DNA from: Yoonia sp. | Lineage (GTDB): Bacteria > Pseudomonadota > Alphaproteobacteria > Rhodobacterales > Rhodobacteraceae | NCBI GenBank assembly: GCA_029250945.1 | Contig: JAQXEG010000005.1 | Coordinates: 1-64,000, forward strand | DNA: 64,000 nucleotides | Direction: 5' to 3' | The notes under the pieces: generated by a model | What the model was told of the DNA's origin: nothing | The model's database searches: none | The model's input: the letters and a program-made list of their open reading frames with translations, nothing else | Translations under genes and position numbers: made by a program | Shown here: positions 29,442-39,135 of the stretch, piece by piece | How the letters are laid out: every line of letters starts with the position of its first letter | Position numbering within the stretch: the stretch's first letter is position 1

Positions 29442-29915
29442 TTACAGGCGCTTATGCATCAACACCAGATCAATCCAGCGCCCGAATTTATGCCCTACCT
29501 CTGGCAGAATGGCCGCCGTGGTGAAACCCATCTTTTCATGAAATGCCACTGCGCTGGGATTTTCGGCACTGACGCCCGCATAGATGCTATGCTTACCCGC
29601 CGCCTGTGCAAGTTCGCAGATCGCACCGAGCAAGGCGCGCCCAGCCCCTTTACCCCGCAGGTCGGGATGCAGCATGATCGTGTGTTCCACGCTGAACCGA
29701 TACCCTTCGCCGCTGCGAAATGGGAAATAGCGGGCGAACCCCATCACGCCGCGCGCGTCCTCATAGACCAAACATGGCGTGGCATCCGTGATCATCGCCC
29801 CCACCTCTTCGTTCGGCTTTTCAACCGGGTTAAAGGTGATCGTGGTGTTGCGGATCGCGTCGTTCCAGATCGCCGCAATCGCGGGCGCATCTGCCTTGGT
29901 CGCCGGTCGGATCAT
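29442..29915 (-). CDS. GNAT-family N-acetyltransferase (Pat/Bar-like)
   Basis: The 157-residue protein is a single GNAT domain: IRPATKADAPAIAAIWNDAIRNTTITFN at the start, and the acetyl-CoA loop HPDLRGKGAGRALLGAICELA. The pattern FHEKMGFTTAAILPEVGHKFGRWIDLVLM is that of phosphinothricin/methionine-sulfoximine acetyltransferases, so an N-acetylation role on amino acids or analogues is plausible. It overlaps the VOC gene upstream by ATGA. Confidence 0.85.
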   Translation of the reverse strand: MIRPATKADAPAIAAIWNDAIRNTTITFNPVEKPNEEVGAMITDATPCLVYEDARGVMGFARYFPFRSGEGYRFSVEHTIMLHPDLRGKGAGRALLGAICELAQAAGKHSIYAGVSAENPSAVAFHEKMGFTTAAILPEVGHKFGRWIDLVLMHKRL

Positions 29916-30514
29916 GCCACGGTCCTTGGGCCGTTTGGCGTGTCAAATGTAGCCGTAAAGCCAATATCAGCGCGCGGGGTGAACACGACCCGCGGGTCAT
30001 GGTTGCCGTAGAGTGCGCGGAGTGTATCCGCATCGGGGTGGAATACTTCCCACCGTATCAATCGGCACCCGCTGTCGGGCAACACCGTCGCCGGATGGGC
30101 CGTATCCGCCCCCCATTTTATCAGCGTTGGAAAGCCACCGCCCATAGGCAGCGACCCGTCGTCTGGCACCGTGAGTTGCCACCGCAGATCACCGCGTTCC
30201 ATGTCAACGGGCGGGCCGGTCAGACTGGCCATCGCGTTCAGATCAGCGGCCTGCGCGATCCAATTGCCCCATGCGGGAACGTCCGGCGCGTGATCTAGGT
30301 TGAACCAGCGCGGCACCGAAATGTTTGCATCAGGATCGGGCGCGATCACCTCAAGGTAGAGGCCATCCGCGAGACCAAGCAGTTTATTATGAGTGCCAAA
30401 GTGAGCATGGCGCCCCCCGTCCAGCAGCGGCACCCCAAGCTTTCCAGACAGCCAAGCGGCGCCAACCTCCAAATCGGCGCAGGCCACCGCGATGTGATCA
30501 AGTGTATAAGTCAT
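29912..30514 (-). CDS. VOC-superfamily protein (glyoxalase-like domain)
   Basis: The 200-residue protein opens TYTLDHIAVACADLEVGAAWL and carries the first metal-ligand-like His (HAHFGTHNKLLGLADGLYLEVI), typical of the glyoxalase-like (Glyoxalase_3) family. The C-terminal half is a second, diverged repeat. Substrate unknown. It is the first gene of a two-gene unit with the acetyltransferase. A gap of about 60 bases separates it from the end of the methylmalonyl-CoA mutase gene upstream. Confidence 0.8.
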   Translation of the reverse strand: MTYTLDHIAVACADLEVGAAWLSGKLGVPLLDGGRHAHFGTHNKLLGLADGLYLEVIAPDPDANISVPRWFNLDHAPDVPAWGNWIAQAADLNAMASLTGPPVDMERGDLRWQLTVPDDGSLPMGGGFPTLIKWGADTAHPATVLPDSGCRLIRWEVFHPDADTLRALYGNHDPRVVFTPRADIGFTATFDTPNGPRTVA

Positions 30515-30573
30515 ACCCCATTGGGCCGTTTGCCCGCCAGAATGTAAAGCGCATTCGCGGTGGGAAACTGGGG

Positions 30574-32700
30574 CTAGCTGCGGGCCTTACGGATCAGATC
30601 AAGGATATCCTCGGCCGCCTTGGGGATATTGGTACCGGGGCCAAAGATCGCCTTAACGCCTGCGTCATAGAGGAACTGATAGTCCTGCTGCGGGATCACA
30701 CCGCCGCAGATGACCAAAATATCATCTGCGCCCGCGTCCTTGAGCGCTGCGACAAGTTGCGGGGCCAGCGTTTTGTGACCCGCCGCTTGGGATGAAATGC
30801 CGATGACATGCACGTCATTGTCGATGGCGTCCTGTGCGGCCTCTGCCGGGGTTTGAAACAGCGGGCCCACGTCGACGTCAAAACCGATGTCGGCAAAGGC
30901 CGTCGCGATGACCTTGGCGCCGCGATCATGCCCGTCTTGCCCCATTTTGACCACGAGCATGCGTGGGCGGCGGCCCTCGTCCTCAGCAAAATTGTTGACC
31001 GCATTTTGGATTGCGGCAAAGCCCTCGTCGCCTTCATAAGCGGCACCATATACACCGGCGAGGGTTTTAACCTCGGCGCGGTGGCGTCCGAATGCGTCTT
31101 CCATGGCCATGCTGATTTCTCCGACTGTGGCGCGGTGACGGGCGGCCTCTACCGCCGCCTCGAGCAGGTTGCCGCTCTCATGGGCGCGGCGCGTGACCTC
31201 GGCCAGGGCCGCGTCACAGGCGGTTTGGTCACGGTCAGCACGGGTTTGTGTGATGCGGGCGATCTGGGCGTCGCGCACGGCGGCATTGTCGATATCGCGG
31301 ATATCAATCGGGTCCTCGTTATCCTTGCGGTATTTGTTGACCCCAACGATCACCTCTGTGCCGCGGTCAATGTTCGCCTGACGGGTGGCGGCCGATTCCT
31401 CGATCCGCAGTTTGGGCATGCCAGAGGCCACGGCCTTGGTCATGCCACCCATCTCCTCGACCTCTTCGATCAGCTTCCAAGCAGCCTCGGCCAGTTCATG
31501 CGTCAGGCTTTCGACATAATAGGATCCTGCGAGCGGATCGACGACGTTGGTGACGCCGGTTTCCTCTTGCAAGATGAGCTGGGTGTTGCGCGCAATCCGA
31601 CTGGAAAAATCAGTGGGCAGGGCAATCGCCTCGTCCAATGCGTTGGTGTGCAGCGACTGCGTGCCGCCAAGCACGGCTGACATCGCCTCGTACGCGGTGC
31701 GCACGACGTTATTATAGGGGTCTTGTTCCTGCAACGACACGCCAGATGTTTGGCAATGGGTGCGCAACATAGATGATTTGGGGTTTTGCGGTTTGAATTC
31801 ATCCATGATGCGCGACCACAGCAGACGGGCGGCACGCAGCTTCGCGGCCTCCATAAAGAAGTTCATGCCGATGGCGAAAAAAAACGACAAACGCGGGGCA
31901 AATGCATCCACGTCCATTCCAGCGGCAATCGCCGTGCGCACATATTCGCGCCCGTCCGCAAGGGTGAAGGCCAGTTCCTGCACCAGATCCGCGCCCGCCT
32001 CTTGCATGTGATAGCCAGAGATCGAGATAGAGTTGAATTTCGGCATGTTCTCAGAGGTGTAGCCGATGATATCCGCGATAATCCGCATCGATGGTTCGGG
32101 CGGATAGACATAGGTGTTGCGGACCATGAATTCCTTGAGGATGTCATTCTGGATCGTGCCGGCAAGGACGGATTTGTCGTGGCCCTGTTCCTCGCCTGTG
32201 ACGATGAAATTGGCGAGGATCGGAATGACCGCGCCGTTCATTGTCATGGACACCGACACCTTATCAAGTGGGATACCGTCGAACAGGATTTTCATATCCT
32301 CGACGCTGTCGATGGCGACGCCTGCCTTGCCCACGTCCCCCTCAACGCGGGGGTGGTCGCTGTCGTAGCCACGGTGGGTCGCCAGATCGAACGCGACCGA
32401 TACGCCCTGTTGACCGCCCGCAAGGGCCGCACGGTAGAATGCGTTGGATTCCTCAGCTGTGGAAAAGCCCGCATATTGGCGGATCGTCCATGGGCGGCCT
32501 GCGTACATCGTGGCCTTGACCCCGCGCGTAAACGGCGCTGCGCCCGGCACCCCGCCCATGTGGGGCAGATTGGCGGTGTCGTCGGCGGTGTACAGCGGTT
32601 TGACCGCGATCCCCTCAAGCGTATTCCATGTCAGCGCGTCCAATGGCTTGCCGCGCAATTCCTTTTTGGCGATGTCAGACCAGTCGTCGTTGGTTCCCAT
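30574..32700 (-). CDS. scpA: Methylmalonyl-CoA mutase (adenosylcobalamin-dependent)
   Basis: From ATG 32700 (GGAGGAC upstream) the protein is 708 residues, a single-chain mutase. The N-terminal TIM barrel holds the substrate-binding part ([26 protein letters not shown]). The C-terminal B12 domain (from about residue 575) has DGHDRGAKV, with the cobalt-ligating His, and [11 protein letters not shown]. It converts (R)-methylmalonyl-CoA to succinyl-CoA, the last step of propionate assimilation started by PccA/PccB. An epimerase and a MeaB chaperone, normally also needed, are not in this window. Confidence 0.95.
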   Translation of the reverse strand: MGTNDDWSDIAKKELRGKPLDALTWNTLEGIAVKPLYTADDTANLPHMGGVPGAAPFTRGVKATMYAGRPWTIRQYAGFSTAEESNAFYRAALAGGQQGVSVAFDLATHRGYDSDHPRVEGDVGKAGVAIDSVEDMKILFDGIPLDKVSVSMTMNGAVIPILANFIVTGEEQGHDKSVLAGTIQNDILKEFMVRNTYVYPPEPSMRIIADIIGYTSENMPKFNSISISGYHMQEAGADLVQELAFTLADGREYVRTAIAAGMDVDAFAPRLSFFFAIGMNFFMEAAKLRAARLLWSRIMDEFKPQNPKSSMLRTHCQTSGVSLQEQDPYNNVVRTAYEAMSAVLGGTQSLHTNALDEAIALPTDFSSRIARNTQLILQEETGVTNVVDPLAGSYYVESLTHELAEAAWKLIEEVEEMGGMTKAVASGMPKLRIEESAATRQANIDRGTEVIVGVNKYRKDNEDPIDIRDIDNAAVRDAQIARITQTRADRDQTACDAALAEVTRRAHESGNLLEAAVEAARHRATVGEISMAMEDAFGRHRAEVKTLAGVYGAAYEGDEGFAAIQNAVNNFAEDEGRRPRMLVVKMGQDGHDRGAKVIATAFADIGFDVDVGPLFQTPAEAAQDAIDNDVHVIGISSQAAGHKTLAPQLVAALKDAGADDILVICGGVIPQQDYQFLYDAGVKAIFGPGTNIPKAAEDILDLIRKARS

Positions 32701-33406
32701 GATGTCCTCCGGTTGAGGTCCCGGGTCCGGCTTTTGCCAGTTCCCCAAGGCCAATCCTATCCATGTCAGTGTGTGTGTTTAGTGTAATGCGTGTCGCGAT
32801 CCCGTCGGCCCCGTTATCCAGCCAAGCGATGTCAGTGGTATAACGGTCACGTAACTGGTTGCGGGTCGCCGGATCAAACGTCGGCGCGGCCCCTGCCGGT
32901 GTCACGTTATAGCACTGGTGGGTGTCATCCAATGCCGTGGTGTCGAGCATAACAGCACCCGCATCCGCGGGTTCCTCGTACACCGCGACCTTGATGTCAC
33001 AGTCCGGGAATCCGGCCCCCAGATCGCGGATCACATCGCGCCAGCCGCGCGGTCCCGTCGCCGCCTGCGCCATGATCGACAAGGGCCGCAGCGGCATTCC
33101 CACCGCTTTTGTATAAGCAAGGCACGATTCCCAATAGGTGTCATAGGACCGGATTGTGACGACAATCGTATCGCAATGCACGCGAAACGCCGCCCCAAAC
33201 CGCGCCAGTCGCGCACCCGCTTGGGGGTAAAGCGCACCAGCCTGCATGTTCACACGGATCGGCCCCATCATATTTTCCTCGTACACGATCAACCGTGCAA
33301 CGCCTTTGCGCCCAAGCTGATTGGCATTGCGATCCAGCATATGCTGCAATGACGTGGTGCCCGTCCGGTGGACACCCATATGAAGAACAGTTCGCACCCA
33401 ACGCAT
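32675..33406 (-). CDS. Sulfotransferase-like P-loop protein
   Basis: The protein of about 243 residues starts [20 protein letters not shown], with the PAPS-binding P-loop-like GVHRTGTTS of bacterial sulfotransferases, and a later [18 protein letters not shown] that fits the 3'-phosphate-binding Arg/Ser motif. No substrate can be assigned. The frame is open to ATG 33472 but ATG 33406 starts just before the first beta strand. It lies between pccA and scpA and overlaps the scpA 5' end by 26 bases, covering its ribosome site. Confidence 0.68.
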   Translation of the reverse strand: MRWVRTVLHMGVHRTGTTSLQHMLDRNANQLGRKGVARLIVYEENMMGPIRVNMQAGALYPQAGARLARFGAAFRVHCDTIVVTIRSYDTYWESCLAYTKAVGMPLRPLSIMAQAATGPRGWRDVIRDLGAGFPDCDIKVAVYEEPADAGAVMLDTTALDDTHQCYNVTPAGAAPTFDPATRNQLRDRYTTDIAWLDNGADGIATRITLNTHTDMDRIGLGELAKAGPGTSTGGHHGNQRRLV

Positions 33407-33544
33407 CCCCAAATGCGGGCGGGACATGCGCAAGGCACGCCCAGCGGCTATGATCCCCCAGATCATGGGCATTCGAGTGTCACCAAGCGGTTAAAGATAA
33501 AATTGTTGGCAATTGCGCCGGAACAATTCGTTTTTCCAAAAATC

Positions 33545-34021
33545 ATGCCTATATCCAATGACATGAGACAGTTTTTGGCAGCCGCCGTTATGGCCATTCT
33601 TGCGACAACCGCATCCGCGCAATCCACGCTAGAGCTGTGGGAAGAAGATCGCACACAAGTATTCGCTGCAGCGGATATTGATCTTGCGGACTTCGTCTGG
33701 CAGGCGCGCCCGCTGGTGGTCTTTGCCCAAAGTCCACAAGACCCGCTATTCATCCAACAGCTTGATCTGCTGCAAGAGCGTATCGCGGAGATGGCGTTGC
33801 GCGATGTGATCATCATCACAGACACGGACCCCGACACGCCCAGCGCGTTGCGCACAATGCTGCGGCCGCGTGCGTTCATGCTGACGCTGATCGGCAAAGA
33901 CGGGCGGACCGCGCTGCGCAAACCCGCCCCTTGGGACGTGCGTGAACTATCGCGGGCCATCGATAAGATGCCCCTGCGCCAGCAGGAAATCCGCGACCGA
34001 CGCACAGCCCCCGACAGGTAG
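33545..34021 (+). CDS. DUF4174 domain exported protein
   Basis: From ATG 33545 (or 33563) the protein is about 158 residues: a signal peptide (MRQFLAAAVMAILATTASA) and a thioredoxin-like DUF4174 domain (PLVVFAQSPQDPLFIQQLDLL, then ALRDVIIITDTDP and FMLTLIGKDGRTALRKPAPWD). The family lacks the active Cys pair and is of unknown function. It is oriented opposite to the genes on both sides and is convergent with pccA. Confidence 0.8.
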   Translation: MPISNDMRQFLAAAVMAILATTASAQSTLELWEEDRTQVFAAADIDLADFVWQARPLVVFAQSPQDPLFIQQLDLLQERIAEMALRDVIIITDTDPDTPSALRTMLRPRAFMLTLIGKDGRTALRKPAPWDVRELSRAIDKMPLRQQEIRDRRTAPDR

Positions 34022-34053
34022 CCAACATATGTCGGGCGACGGCCCATCGGCGT

Positions 34054-36051
34054 TTATTCAAACTCCAGAATGATGTCGTCGACCGCTAGGCTGTCACCGG
34101 CACTTGCGTTCACTTTGGACACGATGCCCTTTTTCTCGGCGCGCAGGATGTTTTCCATCTTCATCGCCTCAACCGTGCACAGCGTCTGCCCCTCTTGGAC
34201 TTCATCGCCGACAGCGACGTCGACCTTGACGATCAGACCGGGCATTGGGCACAGCAATAACTTGGATGTATCAGGTGCCACCTTCTCGGGCATCAGCGCG
34301 GCCAGTTCGGCCTGAAGCGGGGTGCGGACATGCACGGGCAACGTGGCCCCGCGGTACCGCACGCGGAACCCAGCAGAGATCAGATCAACTTTGATCACCA
34401 ACGGCGAGCCATTGACCGACAAGTTCGCTAGCGGTTGCCCCGGTGTCCAATCGCTTTCGACACGGTAATCGGTGCCATCGACGGTCACAGTTGCGCCCGC
34501 CTTATCCGCCGCAATCACTGCACTGACAGCACGATCCTGCAAGGTCACAACCCAATCGGTGCCAACAACCCGCTCGTGATTGTCCATCCGGCCCGAGATT
34601 TGGGACCGCCGGATTTCGCACACGCGGTACATCGCCGCCGTGGCCGCCGCGATCCGGTCCAGATCGGCATCAGGCAATGTCACACCGTCGAACCCATCGG
34701 GGAACTCTTCCTCGATAAAGGCGGTGGTCATGTTGCCGGATGTGAATTTTTCGTGGTCATAGACGGCTGACAGGAACGGGATGTTGTGGCCAATGCCTTC
34801 CACCTCAAAGCTATCGAGGGCGACGCGCATATCCTCAATCGCGGCGGCACGGGTCGGGGCCCATGTGCACAGCTTGGCGATCATCGGATCGTAATACATG
34901 CTAATCTCGCCGCCTTCATAGACGCCCGTGTCATTGCGCACGACGCTGGTGTCAGTCACCTCTTCCGCAGGCGGGCGGTAACGGGTCAGACGGCCAATGG
35001 ACGGCAGGAACCCGCGATACGGGTCCTCGGCATACAGGCGGCTTTCCATCGCCCAGCCGTTGATTTTCAGGTCGTCCTGCTGCATCGGCAGGGTTTCACC
35101 ATACGCCACGCGGATCATCTGTTCGACCAGATCAACGCCGGTAATCAGCTCTGTCACAGGGTGTTCCACCTGCAAACGTGTGTTCATTTCAAGGAAGTAG
35201 AAATTGCGGTCGCCATCCACGATAAACTCAACCGTTCCCGCAGACGCGTAATCCACAGCCTTGGCCAGCGCCACCGACTGTGCGCCCATCGCCGCACGGG
35301 TGTCTTCGTCCAGGAACGGGCTCGGTGCCTCTTCAATCACTTTTTGATTGCGGCGCTGGATCGAACATTCGCGTTCGTGCAGGTACACGCCATTGCCATG
35401 CTTGTCGCACAGCACCTGAATTTCGATATGGCGCGGTTGGGTCACGAATTTTTCGATGAAAATCCGGTCATCGCCAAAGCTATTGGCGGCCTCATTCTTG
35501 GATGACTGGAACCCCTCACGGGCCTCATCGTCGTTCCACGCGATGCGCATCCCCTTGCCGCCGCCACCAGCAGAGGCCTTGATCATCACCGGATAGCCGA
35601 CCTGATTGGAAATCTTTACCGCCTCATCAGCGTCCTCGATCAGCCCCATGTAGCCGGGCACAGTGGATACGTTCGCCTCTTGGGCCAGTTTTTTGGATGT
35701 AATCTTGTCACCCATCGCCTCAATCGCGCCCTTGGGCGGGCCGATAAAGGCGACGCCAGCGGCCTCAAGCGCCTCGGCAAATTTGGCGTTCTCGGACAGA
35801 AAACCGTAACCGGGATGCACCGCCTCTGCGCCCGTTTGCTTGATCGCATCCATGACCTTGTCGATGACGATATAGGACTGGTTGGCTGGGGCCGGGCCGA
35901 TATGCACCGCCTCATCCGCCATTTTCACGTGCAGCGCGTTGCGGTCCGCGTCGGAATAAATCGCGACGGTCTGGATGCCCATCTTGCGGGCTGTCTTGAT
36001 GACACGACACGCAATTTCACCACGGTTGGCAATCAGGATTTTCTTAAACAT
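34054..36051 (-). CDS. pccA: Propionyl-CoA carboxylase alpha subunit (biotin carboxylase/carrier)
   Basis: The 665-residue subunit has the biotin carboxylase fold (MFKKILIANRGEIACRVIKTA; ATP-grasp loop KASAGGGGKGMRIA; MNTRLQVEHPVTE), a BT linker domain, and the C-terminal biotinyl domain with Lys631 in VEAMKMENIL. With PccB it carboxylates propionyl-CoA to (S)-methylmalonyl-CoA. The length and the BT domain favour propionyl- over acetyl-CoA carboxylase. It lies downstream of a terminator that ends the small lipoprotein gene, so it probably has its own or read-through expression. Confidence 0.94.
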   Translation of the reverse strand: MFKKILIANRGEIACRVIKTARKMGIQTVAIYSDADRNALHVKMADEAVHIGPAPANQSYIVIDKVMDAIKQTGAEAVHPGYGFLSENAKFAEALEAAGVAFIGPPKGAIEAMGDKITSKKLAQEANVSTVPGYMGLIEDADEAVKISNQVGYPVMIKASAGGGGKGMRIAWNDDEAREGFQSSKNEAANSFGDDRIFIEKFVTQPRHIEIQVLCDKHGNGVYLHERECSIQRRNQKVIEEAPSPFLDEDTRAAMGAQSVALAKAVDYASAGTVEFIVDGDRNFYFLEMNTRLQVEHPVTELITGVDLVEQMIRVAYGETLPMQQDDLKINGWAMESRLYAEDPYRGFLPSIGRLTRYRPPAEEVTDTSVVRNDTGVYEGGEISMYYDPMIAKLCTWAPTRAAAIEDMRVALDSFEVEGIGHNIPFLSAVYDHEKFTSGNMTTAFIEEEFPDGFDGVTLPDADLDRIAAATAAMYRVCEIRRSQISGRMDNHERVVGTDWVVTLQDRAVSAVIAADKAGATVTVDGTDYRVESDWTPGQPLANLSVNGSPLVIKVDLISAGFRVRYRGATLPVHVRTPLQAELAALMPEKVAPDTSKLLLCPMPGLIVKVDVAVGDEVQEGQTLCTVEAMKMENILRAEKKGIVSKVNASAGDSLAVDDIILEFE

Positions 36052-36073
36052 GGGTCAAATGCCTTTCAGACGC

Positions 36074-36105
36074 AAAAAACCGCACAGGGCAAGCACCCTG
36101 CGCGG
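36074..36105 (-). terminator. Rho-independent terminator between small lipoprotein gene and pccA
   Basis: On the minus strand a ten-bp stem (CCGCGCAGGG / CCCTGTGCGG, one G-U pair) with a six-base loop is followed by six Ts. It sits about 40 bases after the lipoprotein stop and about 22 bases before the pccA start, so it may attenuate rather than block pccA transcription. Confidence 0.78.
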
Positions 36106-36146
36106 TAGGAATTCTGTGTGTCACGCCAGCAAAGGGCGCGAAAGAT

Positions 36147-36326
36147 TTACTGAGAGATGCCGAGATCGTTGGCCAATGCGGTGTCACGGTCGGATTGGTT
36201 GGACAAAGCAGATGCGGCAGCACGTGCGCCCGCGCCAATAAGTGCGTTTTCAGAGTTGGTGTTCTGCGCACAAGCCGCAAGGCCAAGGACAGCGACTGTC
36301 GCCAGAATGGGTGGTGTCTTGAACAT
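36147..36326 (-). CDS. Small entericidin-like lipoprotein (59 residues)
   Basis: The 59-residue product starts with a lipoprotein signal (ILATVAVLGLAACAQ, lipidated Cys19) and has a short mature part ending LANDLGISQ, rich in Ala, Asn and Asp. GGGAGAA precedes ATG 36326. The size and composition resemble entericidin-like or other stress-induced small lipoproteins, but I cannot assign a family. An EcfG-type promoter lies upstream and a terminator downstream, which suggests a separate stress-controlled transcript inside the pcc cluster. Confidence 0.75.
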   Translation of the reverse strand: MFKTPPILATVAVLGLAACAQNTNSENALIGAGARAAASALSNQSDRDTALANDLGISQ

Positions 36327-36645
36327 CTCATGTTCTCCCTCTCCGCGTTCATTGCAGGCGCATCAGCAGCACCCTTATGATCCAACGCCGATACCGCAGA
36401 AAGGTTCCGAAACTTGCGCGGCGGCCGTGCCGTTGGGATGACCGGCACATGTAGGAAAGACATGCACCGGTCTGGGGAAGGGTAACGTTTTAGACGATAC
36501 GTAACAGACGGTCGGGTCTGGACCACTGCTGTGATTTCAGAATGGCACAGGGACCCGCTTGGCCCCCACAGACCAATCCAGCCCCCCCATATCTGAGCCA
36601 ATTCCCGCGCAAAACGCAGGTAGGATATGCGCGCCCTTCCTCCCA
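36327..36645. other. Intergenic region upstream of the small lipoprotein
   Basis: About 320 bases with no convincing gene. It holds the EcfG-like promoter (36384-36408) and, at about 36485-36512, the sequence GTAACGTTTTAGACGATACGTAAC, which contains the imperfect inverted pair GTAACG/CGTAAC and could be a regulator site. An open minus-strand frame of 200 codons crosses the region but runs through the lipoprotein gene in another frame and has no family character. Confidence 0.5.
36384..36408 (-). promoter_or_regulatory. EcfG-type (general stress sigma) promoter candidate
   Basis: On the minus strand GGAAC (36404-36408) and CGTT (36384-36387) are 16 bases apart, the GGAAC-N16/17-CGTT consensus of alphaproteobacterial EcfG sigma factors. 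The predicted start, near 36375, is about 50 bases ahead of the small lipoprotein ATG. Confidence 0.5.
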
Positions 36646-37008
36646 TTAGCGTTCGCGCAATTCGGGAAAGCTGACGGCGGCGACCTTAAGGTCGATGATC
36701 AGCATGGCCTCGTAACTGGCGGGATCAAACGGATCCTCGGCAGGGATCACCTCGCGGCCGAACAGCCAGCTCAGGCGGCCCGCATCCAGATTACCGCGCA
36801 CAAACGGCTCTGTGCCGAACTGATCATACAGCGCCTGCATGAAACCCGCATCGGCACGGCGGTCCGCAGGGCGGCGATCGGGAAACCGCTCACGCTCTGT
36901 GATCGGCGTAGCGCCGGTTTTCTTGTTGTCACGACGGATCGTGAACTGGAAATCCGTACCGGCAAGGCGGCTTGGAAATCCACGGTGTTTTTCCATATTA
37001 AAACGCAT
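36646..37008 (-). CDS. Conserved hypothetical protein of the pcc cluster
   Basis: From ATG 37008 the protein is 120 residues; ATG 36996 would give 116. It has no signal peptide or membrane helix. The first half is basic (RLAGTDFQFTIRRDNKKTG), the middle Arg/Asp-rich (DRRPADRRADAGF) and the second half has an ordered look (LYDQFGTEPFVRGNLDAGRLSWLFGREVIP). I recognise no family. It overlaps the end of the DUF6497-like gene by 11 bases, which supports it as a real co-translated gene between pccB and pccA. Confidence 0.6.
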   Translation of the reverse strand: MRFNMEKHRGFPSRLAGTDFQFTIRRDNKKTGATPITERERFPDRRPADRRADAGFMQALYDQFGTEPFVRGNLDAGRLSWLFGREVIPAEDPFDPASYEAMLIIDLKVAAVSFPELRER

Positions 37009-37360
37009 CCCACTCACATTTCCCGTCAATTAGACGATAGGGCTGAAAATATTGAACGACCTCGGTCGGCTCTCCGAATGGAACCTGTGCCGCAGATACC
37101 GAAATCACGATCTCGGATATGTCGGCACCCGCCGCGACCAAGGCCGGTTGGGCCACTTGGGCACATAGATAATCAAGGTCATCGACCAAATCGGCAAACC
37201 CGACCCCATCCGCAACCGCTGGCAAGGCAAAGCGGAAGCGGCCCAGCTCCAGCTCCATGATCACATCGAACAACTCCATCACGTGGCCCGATGGCACAGC
37301 CACCTCTGCCGCGCCCGCAGGTGCCGCACAGATCGCCAATATCATCGCCAGCTTACGCAA
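36998..37360 (-). CDS. DUF6497-like exported protein of the pcc cluster
   Basis: From TTG 37360, with AGGACAGG three bases upstream, the protein is 120 residues: a signal peptide (KLAMILAICAAPAGA) and a mature part beginning EVAVPSGHVMELFDVIMELE and ending QPYRLIDGKCEWDAF. The two Cys residues could form a disulfide. The resemblance to the DUF6497 family of Rhodobacterales is by memory of the pattern and is moderate. ATG 37345 is an alternative start but shortens the signal. It follows pccB in the same direction. Confidence 0.65.
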   Translation of the reverse strand: MRKLAMILAICAAPAGAAEVAVPSGHVMELFDVIMELELGRFRFALPAVADGVGFADLVDDLDYLCAQVAQPALVAAGADISEIVISVSAAQVPFGEPTEVVQYFQPYRLIDGKCEWDAF

Positions 37361-37382
37361 TGGCCTGTCCTTCCTGTTGCTC

Positions 37383-37401
37383 CAAATACCTGCGGGGGGG
37401 C
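37383..37401 (-). repeat. Roseobacter-type CCTCCGGCGGAGGTATTTG repeat, diverged copy
   Basis: CAAATACCTGCGGGGGGGC reads on the minus strand as a diverged copy of the repeat seen best at 62723. It lies between pccB and the DUF6497-like gene. Confidence 0.45.
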
Positions 37402-37442
37402 GCGTCAGCGCAGGGGCGGCGAGCCCCCTTCCCCCTCCTGCA

Positions 37443-38972
37443 TCACAGCGGAATGTTATCGTGCTTTTTCCACGGGTTCTGCAATGACTTGCCCCGCAAG
37501 GAGGCAAACGCGCGGCAAACCCGTTTACGCGTTGATCGCGGGTGGATCACCTCATCCACAAACCCGCGCTCAGCGGCGACAAAGGGGTTTGCGAACCGAT
37601 CCTCATAATCTGCCGTATGCTGCGCGATTTTCTCGGCGTCACCCAGATCAGCGCGGTGGATAATCTCGGTCGCCCCTTTGGCGCCCATCACCGCAATCTC
37701 GGCCGTGGGCCACGCATAGTTGAAATCACCGCGCAGATGCTTGGACGCCATCACGTCATAGGCACCGCCGTAGGCCTTGCGCGTGATCACAGTTACCTTG
37801 GGCACTGTCGCCTCGCCGTAGGCGAACAACAGCTTTGCGCCGTGTTTGATCACGCCGCCATATTCTTGGGACGTGCCAGGCAGGAAACCGGGAACATCGA
37901 CCAGCGTCAGGATAGGAATTTCGAATGCATCACAGAACCGTACAAACCGCGCGGCCTTGCGCGATGCATCGATGTCCAGACAGCCGGCCAGAACAGTCGG
38001 CTGGTTGGCCACAACACCTACGGTGGACCCTTCAAGCCGGACAAAGCCGGTCAGGATGTTCTTGGCGTAATCTTCTTGGATTTCGTAAAAATCGCCCTCA
38101 TCAGCGAGCTTATGGATAAGCTCCTTCATATCATAGGGCGTGTTGGCGTTGTCGGGGATCAGCGTATCAAGACTGCCCTCAAGCCGGTTCACATCATCAA
38201 AGAACGGACGCTGCGGCGCCTTTTGACGGTTGTTGAGCGGCAGGAAATCGAACAAGCGGCGGGCCTCGGCCAGTGCCTCGACATCGTTTTCAAAGGCGCC
38301 ATCAGCCACGGATGATTTCTTGGTATGGGTGGACGCGCCGCCCAATTCCTCGGCTGTGACAACCTCATTCGTGACGGTCTTTACCACGTCGGGACCCGTC
38401 ACAAACATGTAAGAGCTATCTTTGACCATAAAGATGAAATCGGTCATGGCGGGGCTATACACTGCACCACCCGCGCACGGCCCCATGATCAGGCTGATCT
38501 GCGGCACCACACCCGACGCCATGATGTTGCGCTGGAATACCTCGGCGTAGCCCGCAAGCGATGCCACACCTTCTTGAATGCGCGCGCCACCTGAATCGTT
38601 GATGCCAATCACAGGCGCGCCGTTTTGCATGGCCATATCCATAATCTTGCAAATTTTCTGCGCGTGGGTTTCAGACAACGACCCGCCGAACACCGTAAAA
38701 TCTTGGGAATAGACATAGACCATGCGGCCATTGATTGTCCCCCAGCCCGTCACGACACCGTCACCGGCAGGGCGGTCTTTCTCCATCCCGAAATCGACGC
38801 AGCGATGCGCGACGAACATATCGAATTCCTCGAACGAGCCATCATCCAGCAAAAGGTCGATGCGTTCGCGCGCGGTCAGCTTACCCTTTGCGTGCTGGGC
38901 GGCGATCCGCCGCTCGCCCCCACCCATACGGGCAGCTTCGCGGCGATCCTCAAGCTCTTGCGTAACGTCCAT
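37443..38972 (-). CDS. pccB: Propionyl-CoA carboxylase beta subunit (carboxyltransferase)
   Basis: The 509-residue carboxyltransferase has two crotonase-like halves. Oxyanion-type glycines occur in [12 protein letters not shown] and [16 protein letters not shown], and [28 protein letters not shown] is the acyl-CoA pocket region. The C-terminus KKHDNIPL is the classical PccB ending. It transfers carboxyl from biotin on PccA to propionyl-CoA. It is divergent from the MFS gene, and the TTTGCAAA-type sites in between fit control by PccR. Confidence 0.95.
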   Translation of the reverse strand: MDVTQELEDRREAARMGGGERRIAAQHAKGKLTARERIDLLLDDGSFEEFDMFVAHRCVDFGMEKDRPAGDGVVTGWGTINGRMVYVYSQDFTVFGGSLSETHAQKICKIMDMAMQNGAPVIGINDSGGARIQEGVASLAGYAEVFQRNIMASGVVPQISLIMGPCAGGAVYSPAMTDFIFMVKDSSYMFVTGPDVVKTVTNEVVTAEELGGASTHTKKSSVADGAFENDVEALAEARRLFDFLPLNNRQKAPQRPFFDDVNRLEGSLDTLIPDNANTPYDMKELIHKLADEGDFYEIQEDYAKNILTGFVRLEGSTVGVVANQPTVLAGCLDIDASRKAARFVRFCDAFEIPILTLVDVPGFLPGTSQEYGGVIKHGAKLLFAYGEATVPKVTVITRKAYGGAYDVMASKHLRGDFNYAWPTAEIAVMGAKGATEIIHRADLGDAEKIAQHTADYEDRFANPFVAAERGFVDEVIHPRSTRKRVCRAFASLRGKSLQNPWKKHDNIPL

Positions 38973-39039
38973 GATATGTCCTTTCAGTTACCTACACAGT
39001 AACGGCCAAACAGAAACAGGAAAAGCAGTAATCCGGATA

Positions 39040-39087
39040 TTTGCAAACACTACAATTAGCGGAACCTCATTTTTGCAAATATGCAAA
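39040..39087. promoter_or_regulatory. PccR/ScfR-type operators between pccB and the MFS gene
   Basis: TTTGCAAA occurs at 39040-39047 and 39072-39079, the second followed directly by TATGCAAA (39080-39087). The Rhodobacter sphaeroides regulator PccR binds paired TTTGCAAA-type elements upstream of pccB. The sites sit in the shared divergent promoter region of pccB and the MFS gene, so both may be controlled. Confidence 0.75.
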
Positions 39088-39135
39088 TAACTGCACCGCA
39101 TGGACAGCCCCCCGCCCGCGCACTAAGTCTAATGC

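Noticed and set aside
36044-36646. 200-codon minus-strand frame over the small lipoprotein
   Set aside because: It crosses the lipoprotein gene in another frame and the intergenic region, has no ribosome site and no domain character.
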